Assembly: GCA_922989275.2 (NCBI GenBank)
Contig: OV277858.1
Span: forward strand, 5,518,001 to 5,582,000
Direction of reading: 5' to 3'
From: Gari tellinella
Taxonomy: Eukaryota > Mollusca > Bivalvia > Cardiida > Psammobiidae
DNA length: 64,000 nt
A program made the translations under genes and the position numbers. Shown here in pieces: positions 10,862 to 23,104 of the stretch (position 1 is the stretch's first letter; the number at the start of each line of letters is the position of its first letter). The notes under the pieces are model-generated. The model saw only the letters and a list, made by a program, of their open reading frames with translations. It was not told the DNA's origin and made no database searches.

Positions 10862-12115
10862 TGAAAGAATTAAACATTCAAGCCGTGTTAAAAATAACCT
10901 ACTATGGCAACGGTAAAATTTTACTCAAGCGACTAGTCTGTAGTTACGAGTAACTGTAAGACATGAAAGGGTTCAGGGTACGACAGGGAGGGAGAGAAAG
11001 ATGTGGAACGGGGAACATCGCCATCTAGATGAGGATAATTTACAATACTAAAATCAAAATCATCTCGTTTATCGTAAATCTTAGAAGAAACAATTCCGTT
11101 ATTTATTAAAAGATCCAAATCTAAAAATGGTGCCGACAAATTTGATTCGTTTGTTTTATTAAGGCGTAGTTCTTTAGGGTAAAAAAAAGGAAACAACGTA
11201 TCAAAAAATGGGTTGTCTATATTCAAAATACCATCTAGATAGCGCGATGTATTGTTAAAGGCTTCGATCATATCTGCCTGTGTATCAGGTTTTAGACTTA
11301 GCATAAAGTCCCTCTCATAACAGTTCAAAAATAGGTCTGCGACAAGGGCCGCACAGTTTGTACCCATAGGAATAGCAATCACTTGGCGGTATATGGTTCT
11401 CCAAAAACGTACATAAATATTATCCAGAAGAAATGATAGTGATTTACAGACATCGGTGCAAGTCCACATAGTGTAATGCTTAACCGTGTCATTTGTAAAA
11501 AATGCACGATCAGTATTACACGCCAGAAATAGCTTCCTTTCTCTGGCAAAAGTCTTTTCAATAAGTTGTATAAGTTTACCTTTTATTAGATTATGAGATA
11601 AGGTAGTATATAGTGTTAAAAAGTCATACGTACTTATATTGCAAGCTTGGTATTTTCTATATTCAAGCTTCGCCAAAATTTCATTCGAGTTTTTGATAGA
11701 CCAAAACAGATTAAGTCCAGAATCTTCGTAAGTCTTGTCACAATACCTTTGAACATGTTCTTTGATTTTAATTAAAGACGATGTTTAAAGTTTAGAAGGC
11801 TAAGTAGTTGTACATGCACTTGAATTAGCAATAAAACGAGACGTATATGGTGTTTTGTGGAGTTTTGGTATCCAGTACATTGTAGGAAGTTTGTGACATG
11901 TATTGTTGACATCAGCTTTTAATTGTTTACATGTATCAAGATAATCAGATACTACATTACGCTCCGTTAAATTGGTTGATATGTAGGAATTGGTATTCAC
12001 AAGTTCCTGGTTTAAAGTATCAACATAATGTAATCGTCATACAATTATCACATTATTGGATGCTTTGTCTGCAGGAACGAGTACATACTTGGAATGAAAT
12101 TCTTGTATGCCCTAC
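10862..12115 (-). pseudogene. Penelope-like reverse transcriptase, broken and rearranged
   Basis: Minus strand. In order: KYVLVPADKASNN near 12.1 kb, LPTMYWIPKLHKTPYTSRFI at about 11.87 kb, EHVQRYCDKTYE, then a long open stretch (11,676 to about 11,018). That stretch contains STYDFLTLYTTL (first catalytic Asp region), IPMGTNCAALVADLFLN, RYLDGILNIDN and IYDKRDDFDF. Coding homology stops at DVPRSTS, where 3' UTR-like sequence begins, so the C-terminal block is missing here. The active-site box reads YLDG instead of YLDD, replacing the second catalytic aspartate. Stops interrupt the frame near 12.03 and 11.80 kb. It is a dead copy. Penelope-like assignment is tentative, and no GIY-YIG endonuclease is visible. 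Confidence 0.7.
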
Positions 12116-12339
12116 TTTAAGTGACGAATGTGAAATTTAGGTTTAGGTGGTAAAAGATGGTTATTGGGTTAGGGTTGGGTAGTAACCCTGACTACACGTT
12201 TGACTCCTAATTCTCTAACTGAATAGTCAATACACAAGAAAACTCTAGAGTCAGCCTCTTCTCGGTCCGACTCAAGCTCTGGTATGCCGGCCACTGCTTG
12301 GCAATCTACACGTACATATGTTTTTTTGCATCCTTGAGA

Positions 12340-13660
12340 CCTCTAGTAATAAAGAGAACATTTTAGTTCTGAGCCTGATATTGGAAAGTTCATTTTGTTG
12401 ACAGGATTTGACAGAAAGTTTTGTTTCAGTCGTGGATATTGTGTTTCTGTAGATGGGCTACTTATCTCTTGCATTTGAACTCCATGCTCTTTCTCCAGCT
12501 TTGATTGACTTTGTGTTACAGAAGATGTCATCCACTATTGAGGTGTACTTGTAACCCATTTCGATAACAATTGATGATGTCTTGGCTGAAAATTCTTCAA
12601 AGGTTGTACAGTCAGACTTTTCAGTACAAACCATCCTCAAAAGCATCATGAGATCAATTGCAAACAGAGCTGGTTGTTGGTCAGTGGGAGGATGTTTAAA
12701 AGCTAGGTCACTCGAAATTGAAATGGACCAGCGCTACTGGTGCCAGTTTATATTCCAGCAAGTTTCGAACGTCAACATCTCAATTTTGAACAATGACAGT
12801 CATATTTTGCCTGTCAATATTAACTGTCTCTATTTACTTCTGCTTTTTAATCGGTGGTGTTTTCATACTGGCAAACGTCTTTAGCTTAGGTTTTAGTATT
12901 AGAAATCTGTGTGTCAAGACTGTACTCTGCTTGTATGAAATATGTCATTCTAATTTAGCTTATGGATCTCACATTACAAAGTTCATAGTGTACTTCTTTA
13001 GAAGCCACCACTGAAGTTGCAATGTTTATTTCTCCTCTTCATTTTCACCGTCTTCTACTTCAAAGGGATTGACCTGAGCCACCTTGACAACCTCTTAAAT
13101 AGCTTTTCCATCTTTGACAACTCTGCCTGCTTCTTTTGTGGCTTCCTTCGCATCAGCAAGAAATCCACTAATTTAGATGTGCAGTCAAATAACATTTAAT
13201 GAGAGCAGCCTCTTAGGTGTACAAGTGTTTAAACTTTCCACATTCTCTGTTCAACGACTGCTCTATGGCCATGTTATGCCAACCACTACTGAATACATTT
13301 TTTGTTCGAAAAACAGCTACATGGTCTCTGGAAATTGATTCAAATATTTCTGATTTATCTGCTTTTAGTAGATGTCCTTCAAGTACATTGAAAGTGCCCC
13401 ATCTGGCATAGTTTGTGTGGTTATATGCGAAATCCATTGATATCATTTCTCAGGCTACCCATACCTATGACCCGATGCATAGCGAGCGGCTGTCGATTTC
13501 GGTAAGTTTTTGAGGCATAAATTGCTTGATACTGCATGGATTGACACCATAAAAAGACGACACCCTGGCAATTTCTTTAGATATGTGACCGTGCAAAGCA
13601 CCACGTCCGTATAACGTACAGAAACAAGTACTCGCCCCAAAACTTTGACTCGGCAAGTTT
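12340..13660 (-). pseudogene. Decayed fragments of an uncharacterised multicopy metazoan gene
   Basis: Minus-strand fragments keep a plausible N-to-C order across several frames. A piece at 13,446-13,213 reads NHTNYARWGTFNVLEGHLLK ... FSSGWHNMAIEQSLNRECGK. A middle block near 13.1 kb reads VVKDGKAI then VAQVNPFEVEDG. Next come TFEEFSAKTSSIVIEMGYKY and DDIFCNTKSIKAGER (12,649-12,458), and finally SPSTETQYPRLKQNFLSNPV (12,531-12,343). I recall the ARW...MAIEQSLNR and SIKxGxR blocks from large, highly repeated hypothetical proteins in corals and bivalves. Their function is unknown to me. Stops and frameshifts show the copy is dead. Plus-strand frames over the same DNA are shadows. Confidence 0.45.
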
Positions 13661-14882
13661 ATGTGGCTCCGCCGATGAGCAAGTTAGAGAAATCTCATTT
13701 TTTGGGGATAAAACACGATTGTCGCACTGTTTTTTCAATGAAAACACACATTGTTTGCTATCAGGTAGAATATAATTAGTATCTGCGAAACCCCCGTCAC
13801 TAGAAATTGTCTCTGCATTGTGAAATCTGGATTTTTGTGAGGATGAAGAAATGATCCGCTGATGAGTGAATCGTTATTCGGCAATTAAAACGTGTACAAA
13901 AAATTAAAATGTTATAAAATAACATTATGCAGCCAAGTTCTCAAATGAAATCTTGACACCTTTAAACAATATCGTGCTATATTTCTTCAAGTTCTATAGT
14001 ATGAATTTTACCATCAAAAGATTCATGATTTAGGAACATAATATGATGATTAATTCTGTCTGGGAAATGAATGGTAATTCCATGACTTGTCCTGTTGTTC
14101 TTATGTGCCCCTTGTTAAACTTAAATTTACGGCTAGAAAAAATATCTTCGTAGGTATAGCCAATATTAAATGATAACTTATCAGTTTTTGATTAAATATT
14201 GCCATGAGATACATCATGGGAATTGCCTGTAAAAGACAATCCCAGTGATCCATGACATGATTGATGGTAGTTGATATTTACTTTTTATAAACACTGAAGA
14301 TTATATATTTGACCGGCTAGTAAATATGGATCAAGACGTAGTAAGGCTTATTTTTTTATTAATACTATATGTTACACGTCAACCCAAGCTGGATGTGACA
14401 ATCATGTACCTGTAATAGAATGCAAATTCATTAAGTAACAGGTAATGAGCATTCTATATAGGCTGAAATATAGATAAAATATAGCTAAACATAAGAATCA
14501 TGATACTCAGCCCTTCAAACAGTATACACTTTTTAAACACATATTATTCGAAACAAGAGATGACACACTGCCGTATTCAGTCTTATTTCAAATACTAGGT
14601 TGAATGTGCATTGAATCGAGTTATTTAATTTTGAGTCTCTCTCCACGTTACGCCACACCTCCAAATTCGACGATTTAGGTATTTTGCACGTGCACGGCAT
14701 GTATGGGGACATTGGTCAGCACATGTTTTGATTAGTTGTTCGAAATCTGTCGTACTAACAGAAAACCATGTCGAGAATGCAGATTGTACTATATGGTGTA
14801 CTCAGAGCGAACGTGAAATGCCACGTTAACGTAATGGACGTTTTACGCCCTATGTGCAATAAAATCGTTTACATAAGCTAAA
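13660..14882. other. AT-rich non-coding DNA
   Basis: No coding, RNA or clear repeat feature is seen in this 1.2-kb stretch. Confidence 0.5.
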
Positions 14883-17530
14883 TATTAATAGCAATTCTCT
14901 GTAACCATCAACCACATTGCGGCACGCATAGTCACCGATTTGCATGAAACTTACACCATTTGCACCTCTCTACATGAAATGAAAAAAAATACTCCGAAAA
15001 TTTATTTCCCATATCCGGTTGTCATGGTAACGTGAAAACAAGATTTTCGCCAAAAAACAGGGTTTTTGGTAAGCAAAATATGACAAACTCATATACTTTT
15101 TCACAGAGAACTGTACATATTTGATTTAAAATGACATTTGTATGTTAGACTATGACACTTTGCCAATAAAATAGCATCGTAGGATTCAACTCAACATTAC
15201 ACCCAATTGGTAGGCACGTGCGATCTTTAGGGGCCAATATACTGAAAGTGAGAAATCATGATTTTGGCATACTTTAAGGACTGGTAGAATATTTACGCAT
15301 CCATGCTGAACTTGAATACGATCACTAATAACAAGTACCAAATGTGTTGTTTACGGTTTCGGAAAAACACCTTTGGGATTCAGGTTGCTAAGGGGGTAAC
15401 CATGGCAACGAAACTATCAACTTTTTAATGTTGTAATTTCCTATGTAACTGAGCAGGATTGCTTAAAAGGTACCAATATCACTCTGAAATTGCTATAACC
15501 ATATATTTTAGTGTTATAAAATGAAAGTATAAGACAACACATGCAGATATTAGTTGGTAACTATGGTAACCCCTGCCAAAAGAACGTAATTTACTGAAAA
15601 TATATGCCAAATTCAAGACTTTTGGAACGCAAAATACAGCAAACTATCAAAACTATTACACACTTTCTTAAATTAGTTTCATTATCAGGTTTGCAAGCTA
15701 GCACTGTCTTATAAACATTCACTGTTAAGATGAAAACGGAATTTGGTTGCCTTAGTAACCGCTCAAGGCAGTTTCTAAATAAGATCTTATATCGAAAATG
15801 TGAGTCAAACTAGAGTTTTTTTAAGGAAAAGTACAGCAACATATCAGAACCATGGTACCATAGTTTCATCATCAAACTTGATTGTTAGCAGTGTCGTATA
15901 AATTTCACTTTAAACATGAAATTAACATTTGGTAACCATAGCAACCACTCACAATGTATGCTAAATAACAGCATTGTATCGAAAATATGTGTCAATTCCA
16001 GGTAATTTTAAGATAAAGTACGGCAACCAATCAGAACAATGGTTCTTTGGTGTCATTATCAGATTTGCAAGTTAACATTGTCATATAACATTCACCTTTG
16101 ACATAAAAAGAAAAATTGGTTACCTTAGCAACACCTCACAACATTATGCTTTATAAGAGCATCATATTGAAATAATGAGGCAAATTCAAGTTTTTGTAAA
16201 TTTAATATAACGTAACCTACCAGTACTATTGTACTTTATGTTCATTATCAGATTTAGAAGATAATATTGTCATATAAATATTCACTTTTAATACGAAAAG
16301 AACATTTGGTTACCCTAGCAACCACTCAGAAAACATTGAAAGAAAAACAATAATTTTGAAAATATTGTCAATTTTTTGCGTTCTTGAAGGACAAGTACAA
16401 GAATATATCAGAACATTTGTAATTCAGTTTCTTTATAAGGTTTGCACGTTGCTATTGTCATATAACCACTCACTTTTTGCACGAAAACACCATATTATTA
16501 CCTTAGTAACCACTCACAATTTATGTTATATAAGAGCATAATATGGAATTTCGAGTTTTTAAAGGCAATGTACAGCAACTTATTACAACCATTGTACTTT
16601 AAGTTCATCACCTGGTTTTGCATTTGCAATTCAATATTTTCATACAAACATTATCTTTATGCATGAAAATAACACTGGATTACCTTAGCAACCACTCACA
16701 ATTTATAGTAAAGAAGAGCATGATATTGTGTCAAACTAGAGCTTTTTATGTAAAGTACAGCAAACTATTACAACCATTGTACTTGAAGCTCATTATCAGG
16801 TTTGCAAGAAAACATTGTCATACAAACATTCTCTTTTAGCATTAAATTAACATTTGGTTACCATAGCAACCACTCACAAAATATGCTAAATAAAATCATT
16901 TTATTGAATATATGTGTCAACATTGAGTTTTTAGGCAAAGAACAGCAGTGTATCACAACTATTGTACAGGAAGTTCATCAGGTTTGCAACTAACAATAAG
17001 CAGGAATCTAATATATGGTTACCTTAGCAACCATTCGCAATATATGCAAATAAGACCAATTTATAGAAAATATGTGTCAAATTCAAGCTTTTTAAGGCAG
17101 GGTATATCAGCTTATTAGAATCATAGTACTTTGTTTTCAATATCAGGTTTGCAAGGTGACATTTTCATACTAATATTCACTTTTAACATGAGATAACATT
17201 TGGTTTCCATAGCGACCACTCACAATATATGCCAAATAAGAGCAGTTAACGGAAAATGTTATGGTACTGTACTTAGTTGATACTCCAACCCATTCAACAT
17301 AAATTGTGAGGGGGTTAAGGTATCAAATGTAATTTTAATTCTAAATGTGAAGTTTTCCATTACAATGTTAACTTGCAAACCAGATAATAAATTTCAGGTG
17401 CAAAGGTTGTTATGTGTTGCAGTACTTTTGCCTAAAATCTCAAATTTGACACATGCACGTGGTTGTTAAGGTAACCAAATGTTTTTTTAGTGTTAGAATT
17501 GAACAACTATATGACATTGTTAACTTGCAG
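14883..17530. repeat. Left outer arm of 10-kb palindrome: tandem array with RFX-type X-boxes
   Basis: The arm starts at TAGCAATTCTCTGTAACCAT, which is matched in inverted form at about 24.9 kb. From about 15.39 kb it consists of diverged units of about 187 bp. Each has a GTTACC(AT/TT)AGCAAC-like box followed by CACTCACAA. Boxes start at 15,396, 15,557, 15,746, 15,932, 16,119, 16,309, 16,497, 16,679, 16,857, 17,018 and 17,203. The form GTNRCC-NN-RGYAAC is the RFX transcription-factor X-box consensus. No protein-coding signal is present. Confidence 0.85.
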
Positions 17531-17579
17531 CAATAATTGCACTCCTTCGAGAACGTATAGATATCCGGTGGCAGAGACC

Positions 17580-18530
17580 GATAAGCGTGTTTTGCGGTCC
17601 GTACAAAGTTTTTTTGCTGTTTCTATACCTCTGAGGTGTGCTCTTTAAGAATCTGAATGATGCCACTCTGGCATCTTTGGGCAATCCGCACAATATGCAA
17701 ATTAAGGTCGCCATTACTGAAAATCTTGTTTTCGCCAATATCTCAGTAACTATGCATGGTATCAAAATAATTTTGGTGTCTATCCCCATGTTTTGAGGGG
17801 TAAATAATCAGATAAAACCATTTTAGTAACGATCACAGTGATATTTTGTGCTGAATAGGCATATTTCGGCAGCCATCACTGAAAATCTAGTTTTCGTTAA
17901 TATCTCAGTACCTGTGCATGGTATCAAAACAATGTTGGTGTCTATCTCCATGTTTTTAGGGGTAAAGAATAAGATTAAACCACTTTAGTAAAGGTCACAT
18001 CAACATTTTGGGCTGAATGGGCATATTTAGGCAGCCATTACTGAAAATCTCGTTGTCGTCAATATTTTAGAAACGGCATATCGTGTCAGAATAATTTTGG
18101 TGTATATCCCCATGTTTTGAGGGGTAAAAAAAACAGATAAAACCATTTCATTATTGATCCAACAAATATATTTATAAGTTTGTGATGAATATGCATATTT
18201 CGGCAACCATTACCGAAAATCTTGTTTTCGTCAATATATCAGCATCTACGGCATATTATATTAAAGTAATTCTGGCGTATAAACACATCTTTTTACCGGT
18301 AAATAATCCGTTGAAGCCATTTCAGTAAAGATCACACAAATAGATTTTCTTAATATGCATATTTAGTCAGCCAGTACAGAAAATCTCATTTTCGTCAATA
18401 CCTCAGCAACTACGTATACATATGTTACATGTATTTACATAATTCTGGCGTCTGTACTCATGTTTGTAGGGGTAGAGAAGCAGATTAAACCATTTCAGTA
18501 TTGATCACACCAACATATTTGGCAAAATAT
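17580..18530. repeat. Left inner arm: 162-171-bp tandem repeat, about 5 units
   Basis: Units begin CCATTACTGAAAATCT at about 17,710, 17,872 (CCATCACTG), 18,034, 18,205 and 18,370. They share AATATCTCAGTAACTATGCA and CCCCATGTTTTGAGGGGTAA. The part from 17,580 to about 18,345 is matched in inverted orientation at 19,965-20,735. Confidence 0.85.
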
Positions 18531-19964
18531 ATCATGGAGGTACCGGTTTCGGTGCACTTAAGGTTCAAACTGATCATGGTGATGAGAAATCATAAAAGTC
18601 TATGAAAACAATTATTCCTACCTTTGTAATCAATTGTCTAGTTTAATTCCCTGTAAAAAATCGCCACCGTTTTAATGACGTATAGTCATTTTGTGCTGAG
18701 AACGTTATGTGGTACCTATTTCATTGAGGGTTCGTTTTATCGAAGTACAGGCTGGATCAAAAGTATGTGACCAATAAAAACATTGTAAGAATCTCTCCTG
18801 TAAAGGTTTCCCACCTATATAAATATTAAAGATTAGGATTTTCTCCCCCTTGAATATATAATTGATTCCTTGCCTGTACTGCATCTCTCCCCTTTGAATA
18901 GGAAAAACAACAGCAGTAAATTTTCAGTCATTCCTTTATGAATTATGTTGGCCTTTGTTCCAATTCAGTTCGGCAAGGAGTGGTAACTTAATTTTGACAA
19001 GTATACCTTGTAGGCTACTTTCGTCTTTTTATTTCTTCAAAAGAGTCGCTTAAATAATGTAAATCAAATCACAATATCAAGCCATTCAAAAAATAATTTA
19101 CCGAAAAACAGTTTCCTGTATATAACGAGAGCATACTTTTGTAAGTGTACTGTACATGGAAAAAATGGACGGGACCACTTTTGTCATGTGATTTTGGTGT
19201 AGCAGATAACAAAATATGCACACCACTACAAAATTATGAAAATCAATTGTAAAAACTGTTATTTCAGAATATGGGTTTTCGGAGGGAAAATGGACATAAG
19301 GCAACTGGTTCAAATTGCTATGCTTTATTTTATACAGTAAATAAATTATCTGTTTGCATCGAATTTTGGAATTTTTTTTTGACAAAGATGACAGAAAAGT
19401 TTACTTTGCTGATAGCAAAAAGTGATCACGTAAATGAGCTCTTCAAAAAGAAGATAGCGTTGTCACAGTTAAGTGCACCAAAATAGGTACCTCACTGAAA
19501 CAGGTACACTGACGATACAACAATCCACTTCAGTGTACATCAAAGTTACAGAGCAATTAGCATTCCTTTTACTTAAAAGGATGTATGTTGCCATTACTGA
19601 ACTGACTCAGTCCTCAAACAAGTCATTTTCAACAATATTGTCACTGTCATCGACACGTCGGATGTGCTCATTCTGGCTGGGTGCTTCCCCGTGGCATCCG
19701 TAAAATATTGTGCATGGCAAGTGAGTCGTATGTCACAGACACATTGCTGTCGGACAGAGTGTATCTATAGCTCAACCTCACCTTATCAATTATAGCTCCT
19801 CCTGTGGAGCAATAGTGACGTTTGCTTGCAATACAACTTTATCAATTATCTAGTGTGTTCATCAAGTTCCCACCCAAACTCGACAGGATCTAATGGTGCA
19901 TGTTCTGATTTGGGAGCTGACTTCCAAATGGCAGTGTGAACAGTTTACTTATTTATTTAGAAAA
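18530..19964. other. Spacer at the centre of the 10-kb palindrome
   Basis: Non-coding DNA between the inner arms. GGTACC(G)GTTTCGGTGCACTT near 18,540 and AAGTGCACCAAAATAGGTACC near 19,470 form a weak inverted pair. No gene is recognised. Confidence 0.5.
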
Positions 19965-20735
19965 AACTATTTGTGTGATCTTTACTGAAATGGCTTCAAC
20001 TGATTATTTACCGCTAAAATGATGTGTTTATATGCCAGAATTACTTTGATATAATATTTCGTAGATGCTGATATATTGACGAAAACAAGATTTCGGTAAT
20101 GGCTGCCGAGATATGCATGTTCATCACAAACTTATAAATATATTTGTTGGATCAATACTGAAATGGTTTTTATCTGATTTTCTACCCCTCAAAACATTGG
20201 GATATACACCAACATTATTCTGATATGCAGTTACTGAAATATTGACGACAACGAGATTTTCAGTAATGGCTGCCTAAATATGCCCATTCAGCACACAATG
20301 TTGATGTGATCTTTACTAAAATGGTTTAATCTTATTCTTTACCCCTAAAAACATGGAGATAGACCCCAACATTATTTTGATACCATGAACAGGTACTGAG
20401 ATATTGACGAAAACTAGATTTTCAGTAATGGCTGCCGAAATATGCCTATTCAGCACAAAATATCACTGTGATCGTTACTAAAATGGCATTATCTGATTGT
20501 TTACCCCTCAAAACATGGGGATAGACACCGAAATTATTTTGATACCATGCATAGTTACTGAGATATTAGCGAAAACAAGATTTTCAGTAATGGCGACCTT
20601 AATTTGCATATTGTGCGGATTGCCCAAAGATGCCAGAGTGGCATCGTTCAGATTCTTAAAGAGCACACCTCAGAGGTATAGAAACAGCAAAAAAACTTTG
20701 TACGGACCGCAAAACACGCTTCTCCGAAAATCAGG
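19965..20735. repeat. Right inner arm (inverted copy of 17,580-18,345)
   Basis: The reverse complement of the inner-arm tandem repeat. It ends at GTACGGACCGCAAAACACGC, matching GCGTGTTTTGCGGTCCGTAC at about 17,586. Frames inside it, such as 20,497-20,754, duplicate the minus-strand frame at 17,520-17,789 and are repeat artefacts. Confidence 0.85.
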
Positions 20736-20756
20736 GGGTTGGCAACCGGACTAATA

Positions 20757-22031
20757 TGGGCCGTTCCACGACAAAACCGGTATTAGTGACACATTTTTCG
20801 AAAATTGAATTTTCTTATTTTCTGAAAGACCATTATTTAAACTGTCGGATTCAACCTTTTTCGGCTATAGGTCGATTTTTTTATAATTTTCTGGACGTTT
20901 GAACGCGTCGGGTGGTTTAATTTAATTCTTAAAAAAGAGATGACGTCAACGTCATGATTTGCGACGTTAACGCCTTCCTGGCATACTCTTGTGAACGTAA
21001 TATCACGACAGGTAAGTATTTCTTTATCCAATTAAGCAAAATGGACATTGAATACTGCTGACTTTTTCGAATTTTCGAACAGTTTGGAACCAGATGAAAC
21101 CCCAAGTATCTCCGCTCGTTGTCTAATCCAGTCCAAACTTTATCACGGATATTATTTGAAATGCTAGAGGAAACGATTGAAATTTGGTTTGTTTCTAGTG
21201 GCATTCAATTTGCTTGAATGGTAAATAAAAATAATTTCCCCCGTTCATGGTGACAGGTGTTGTATATAAAATTGAAATTTGGTTTGTTTCTCGTGGCTTT
21301 CAATTTGCTTGAATGGTAGATAAAAATAATTACTCCCGTTCATGGTGACAGGTGTTGTATATAAAATTTAACTTCGTTTAAAACTAAAGGATCGAATTTT
21401 ATTTTCTGTATGACCATAAAAATATGAGCTGACTTATGGCAAGTTGAACAGCTGCTGCACTTAGAAACGGTTGAACGGTCTTGTTGAGATTTCGCTTCCG
21501 TTCTTCGCAGGAGACCCAGAGTCTCGAGTAAATCTGGCAAGTCGCTGATCACGCAGTCTCGCACCAAACTGTTAACTTTGTATTTTGGCTTCTCTTCCCC
21601 GGTGTGCATGGATACAGCTCGGCGTTCTTCTCTGGTCAATTTGAAGTACTGATGCTTACAGTACTGTGAATGAAAATAGGAGCCCGGGTATCTGAAATAT
21701 TCTTACTGGGCTGTTCAGATAATGTGATTCAGAAACATACAAATAGTTGTATATTATACTTAAAAATAAAATCGTGTGGGAGCTCGAATTAAATATGTCA
21801 ATAAGCCACATAAACAGCGCAGAACATGTATGATTATTTTCCGAAATTGGAATAATTAGTTTGCATCAACGTGGAATACCGACTCGCTCCACAGCGGGAA
21901 TAGCTTAATGTACTTTAGACACTTCAAAACTACTAACCTGATTTGAAAATACATGACGTCAAACTTTGATCGATCGTTACGTCATTGTGTATACGATGTC
22001 GCTAATACAGGTTTTGTCATGGAACGGCTCA
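20757..22031. mobile_element. Non-autonomous DNA transposon with terminal inverted repeats
   Basis: The left terminus GGCCGTTCCACGACAAAACC (from about 20,759) pairs with the right terminus, which reads in reverse complement as AGCCGTTCCATGACAAAACC (to about 22,029). TIRs extend roughly 34 bp, about 1.27 kb apart. No transposase frame is present. A tandem duplication of about 92 bp lies inside (21,179-21,270 and 21,271-21,368). The target-site duplication is unclear because the flanks are AT-rich. The element interrupts the right arm of the palindrome. Confidence 0.65.
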
Positions 22032-22049
22032 ATTATATACATTGTGTGC

Positions 22050-23104
22050 CAATATAATTCAGATCCATTCAAAACTGTAGTTGCAAGAGTGTAAACACTG
22101 TTAGATATGACATTTTTAACACATCAAAGGCAGATAACTCTTGAATAATTAGTCCGATTTCAATCATTTTCAAACTCATCCAATACCTTATAATCATATA
22201 CAATCTGAGCAAATTTGAGAGAGATTAGATAAAAAGTGTGGTCTCTAGAGTGTAAACACTGTCAGATTTGGTATTTTCAATACATCAAGGGCAGATAACT
22301 CAAATAACCTACAACTAAATAGGTTGTTTCCAAGCTCAGGATTTGACATATTGAAAATATGTCAAATAACCTAATTATTTGATTTCAGCCATAATTTAAC
22401 TCATTTTAGAACTTATAGTTATATACAATCTGAGCAAGTTTGAGAAAAATTGAATAAAAAAGTGTGGTCTCTATACGCTTTTGGATATGGCATTTACAGC
22501 AAGGGCAGATAACTCTTAATATATTGGTCCGATTTCAACCATAATCAACCTTAAGCAAACTCTATTAGTCATATGCGATCTGAGCTAGTTTGAAAAAGAT
22601 TAGATAGGAATTACGGCATCTTGAGTGTAAATACCGTTAAATATGGCATTTTCATATCATACAATCTTAACAAGTTTGAGAAAGATTGGATAAAAAATGT
22701 GGCCTCTGGAGCGTAAACACTGTTAAATATGACATTTTCTGCAATTCAAAGGTAGATAACTCTTGACCTATTTGTCGGATTTCAACCATAATTGTAATAA
22801 TCTGAACTCTTATAGTTGTATTACAATCTGAGCAAGTTTGGTTAAGATTGGATTAAACTTGTGGCCTCTAGAGTGTAAACACCATTAACTATGGCATTTT
22901 CAGCAATTCAAGGGTAGATAACTCTTGACCTATTTGTCAGATTTCCAGATTAATCTTATTATAATATACAATTTGAGCAAGTTTGAGAAAGATTGGATAA
23001 AAATTGTGGCCTCTAGAATGTTAACACTTAATTTTTTGACGACCAACGCCGGACATTCAAGAATTGCAAAAGCTCACCATGAGCTAGCTCAAATTCGACA
23101 CGTA
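22050..23104. repeat. About 160-bp satellite-like array
   Basis: GAGTGTAAACACTGTTA-type landmarks recur at about 22,087, 22,248, 22,624, 22,707, 22,867 and 23,011. They are accompanied by GGCAGATAACTCTTGA and ACAATCTGAGCAAGTTTGAG. Some units are truncated. It lies next to the TIR element and, like it, has no counterpart in the left arm. Confidence 0.8.

Noticed and set aside
17520..17789. 89-codon minus-strand frame duplicated at 20,497-20,754
   Set aside because: Both frames are the same inverted tandem repeat read in opposite orientation; no family features are present.
22050..23104. CRISPR-like array
   Set aside because: Units are about 160 bp with no short conserved repeat and unique spacer pattern, and no cas genes; the DNA is eukaryotic.
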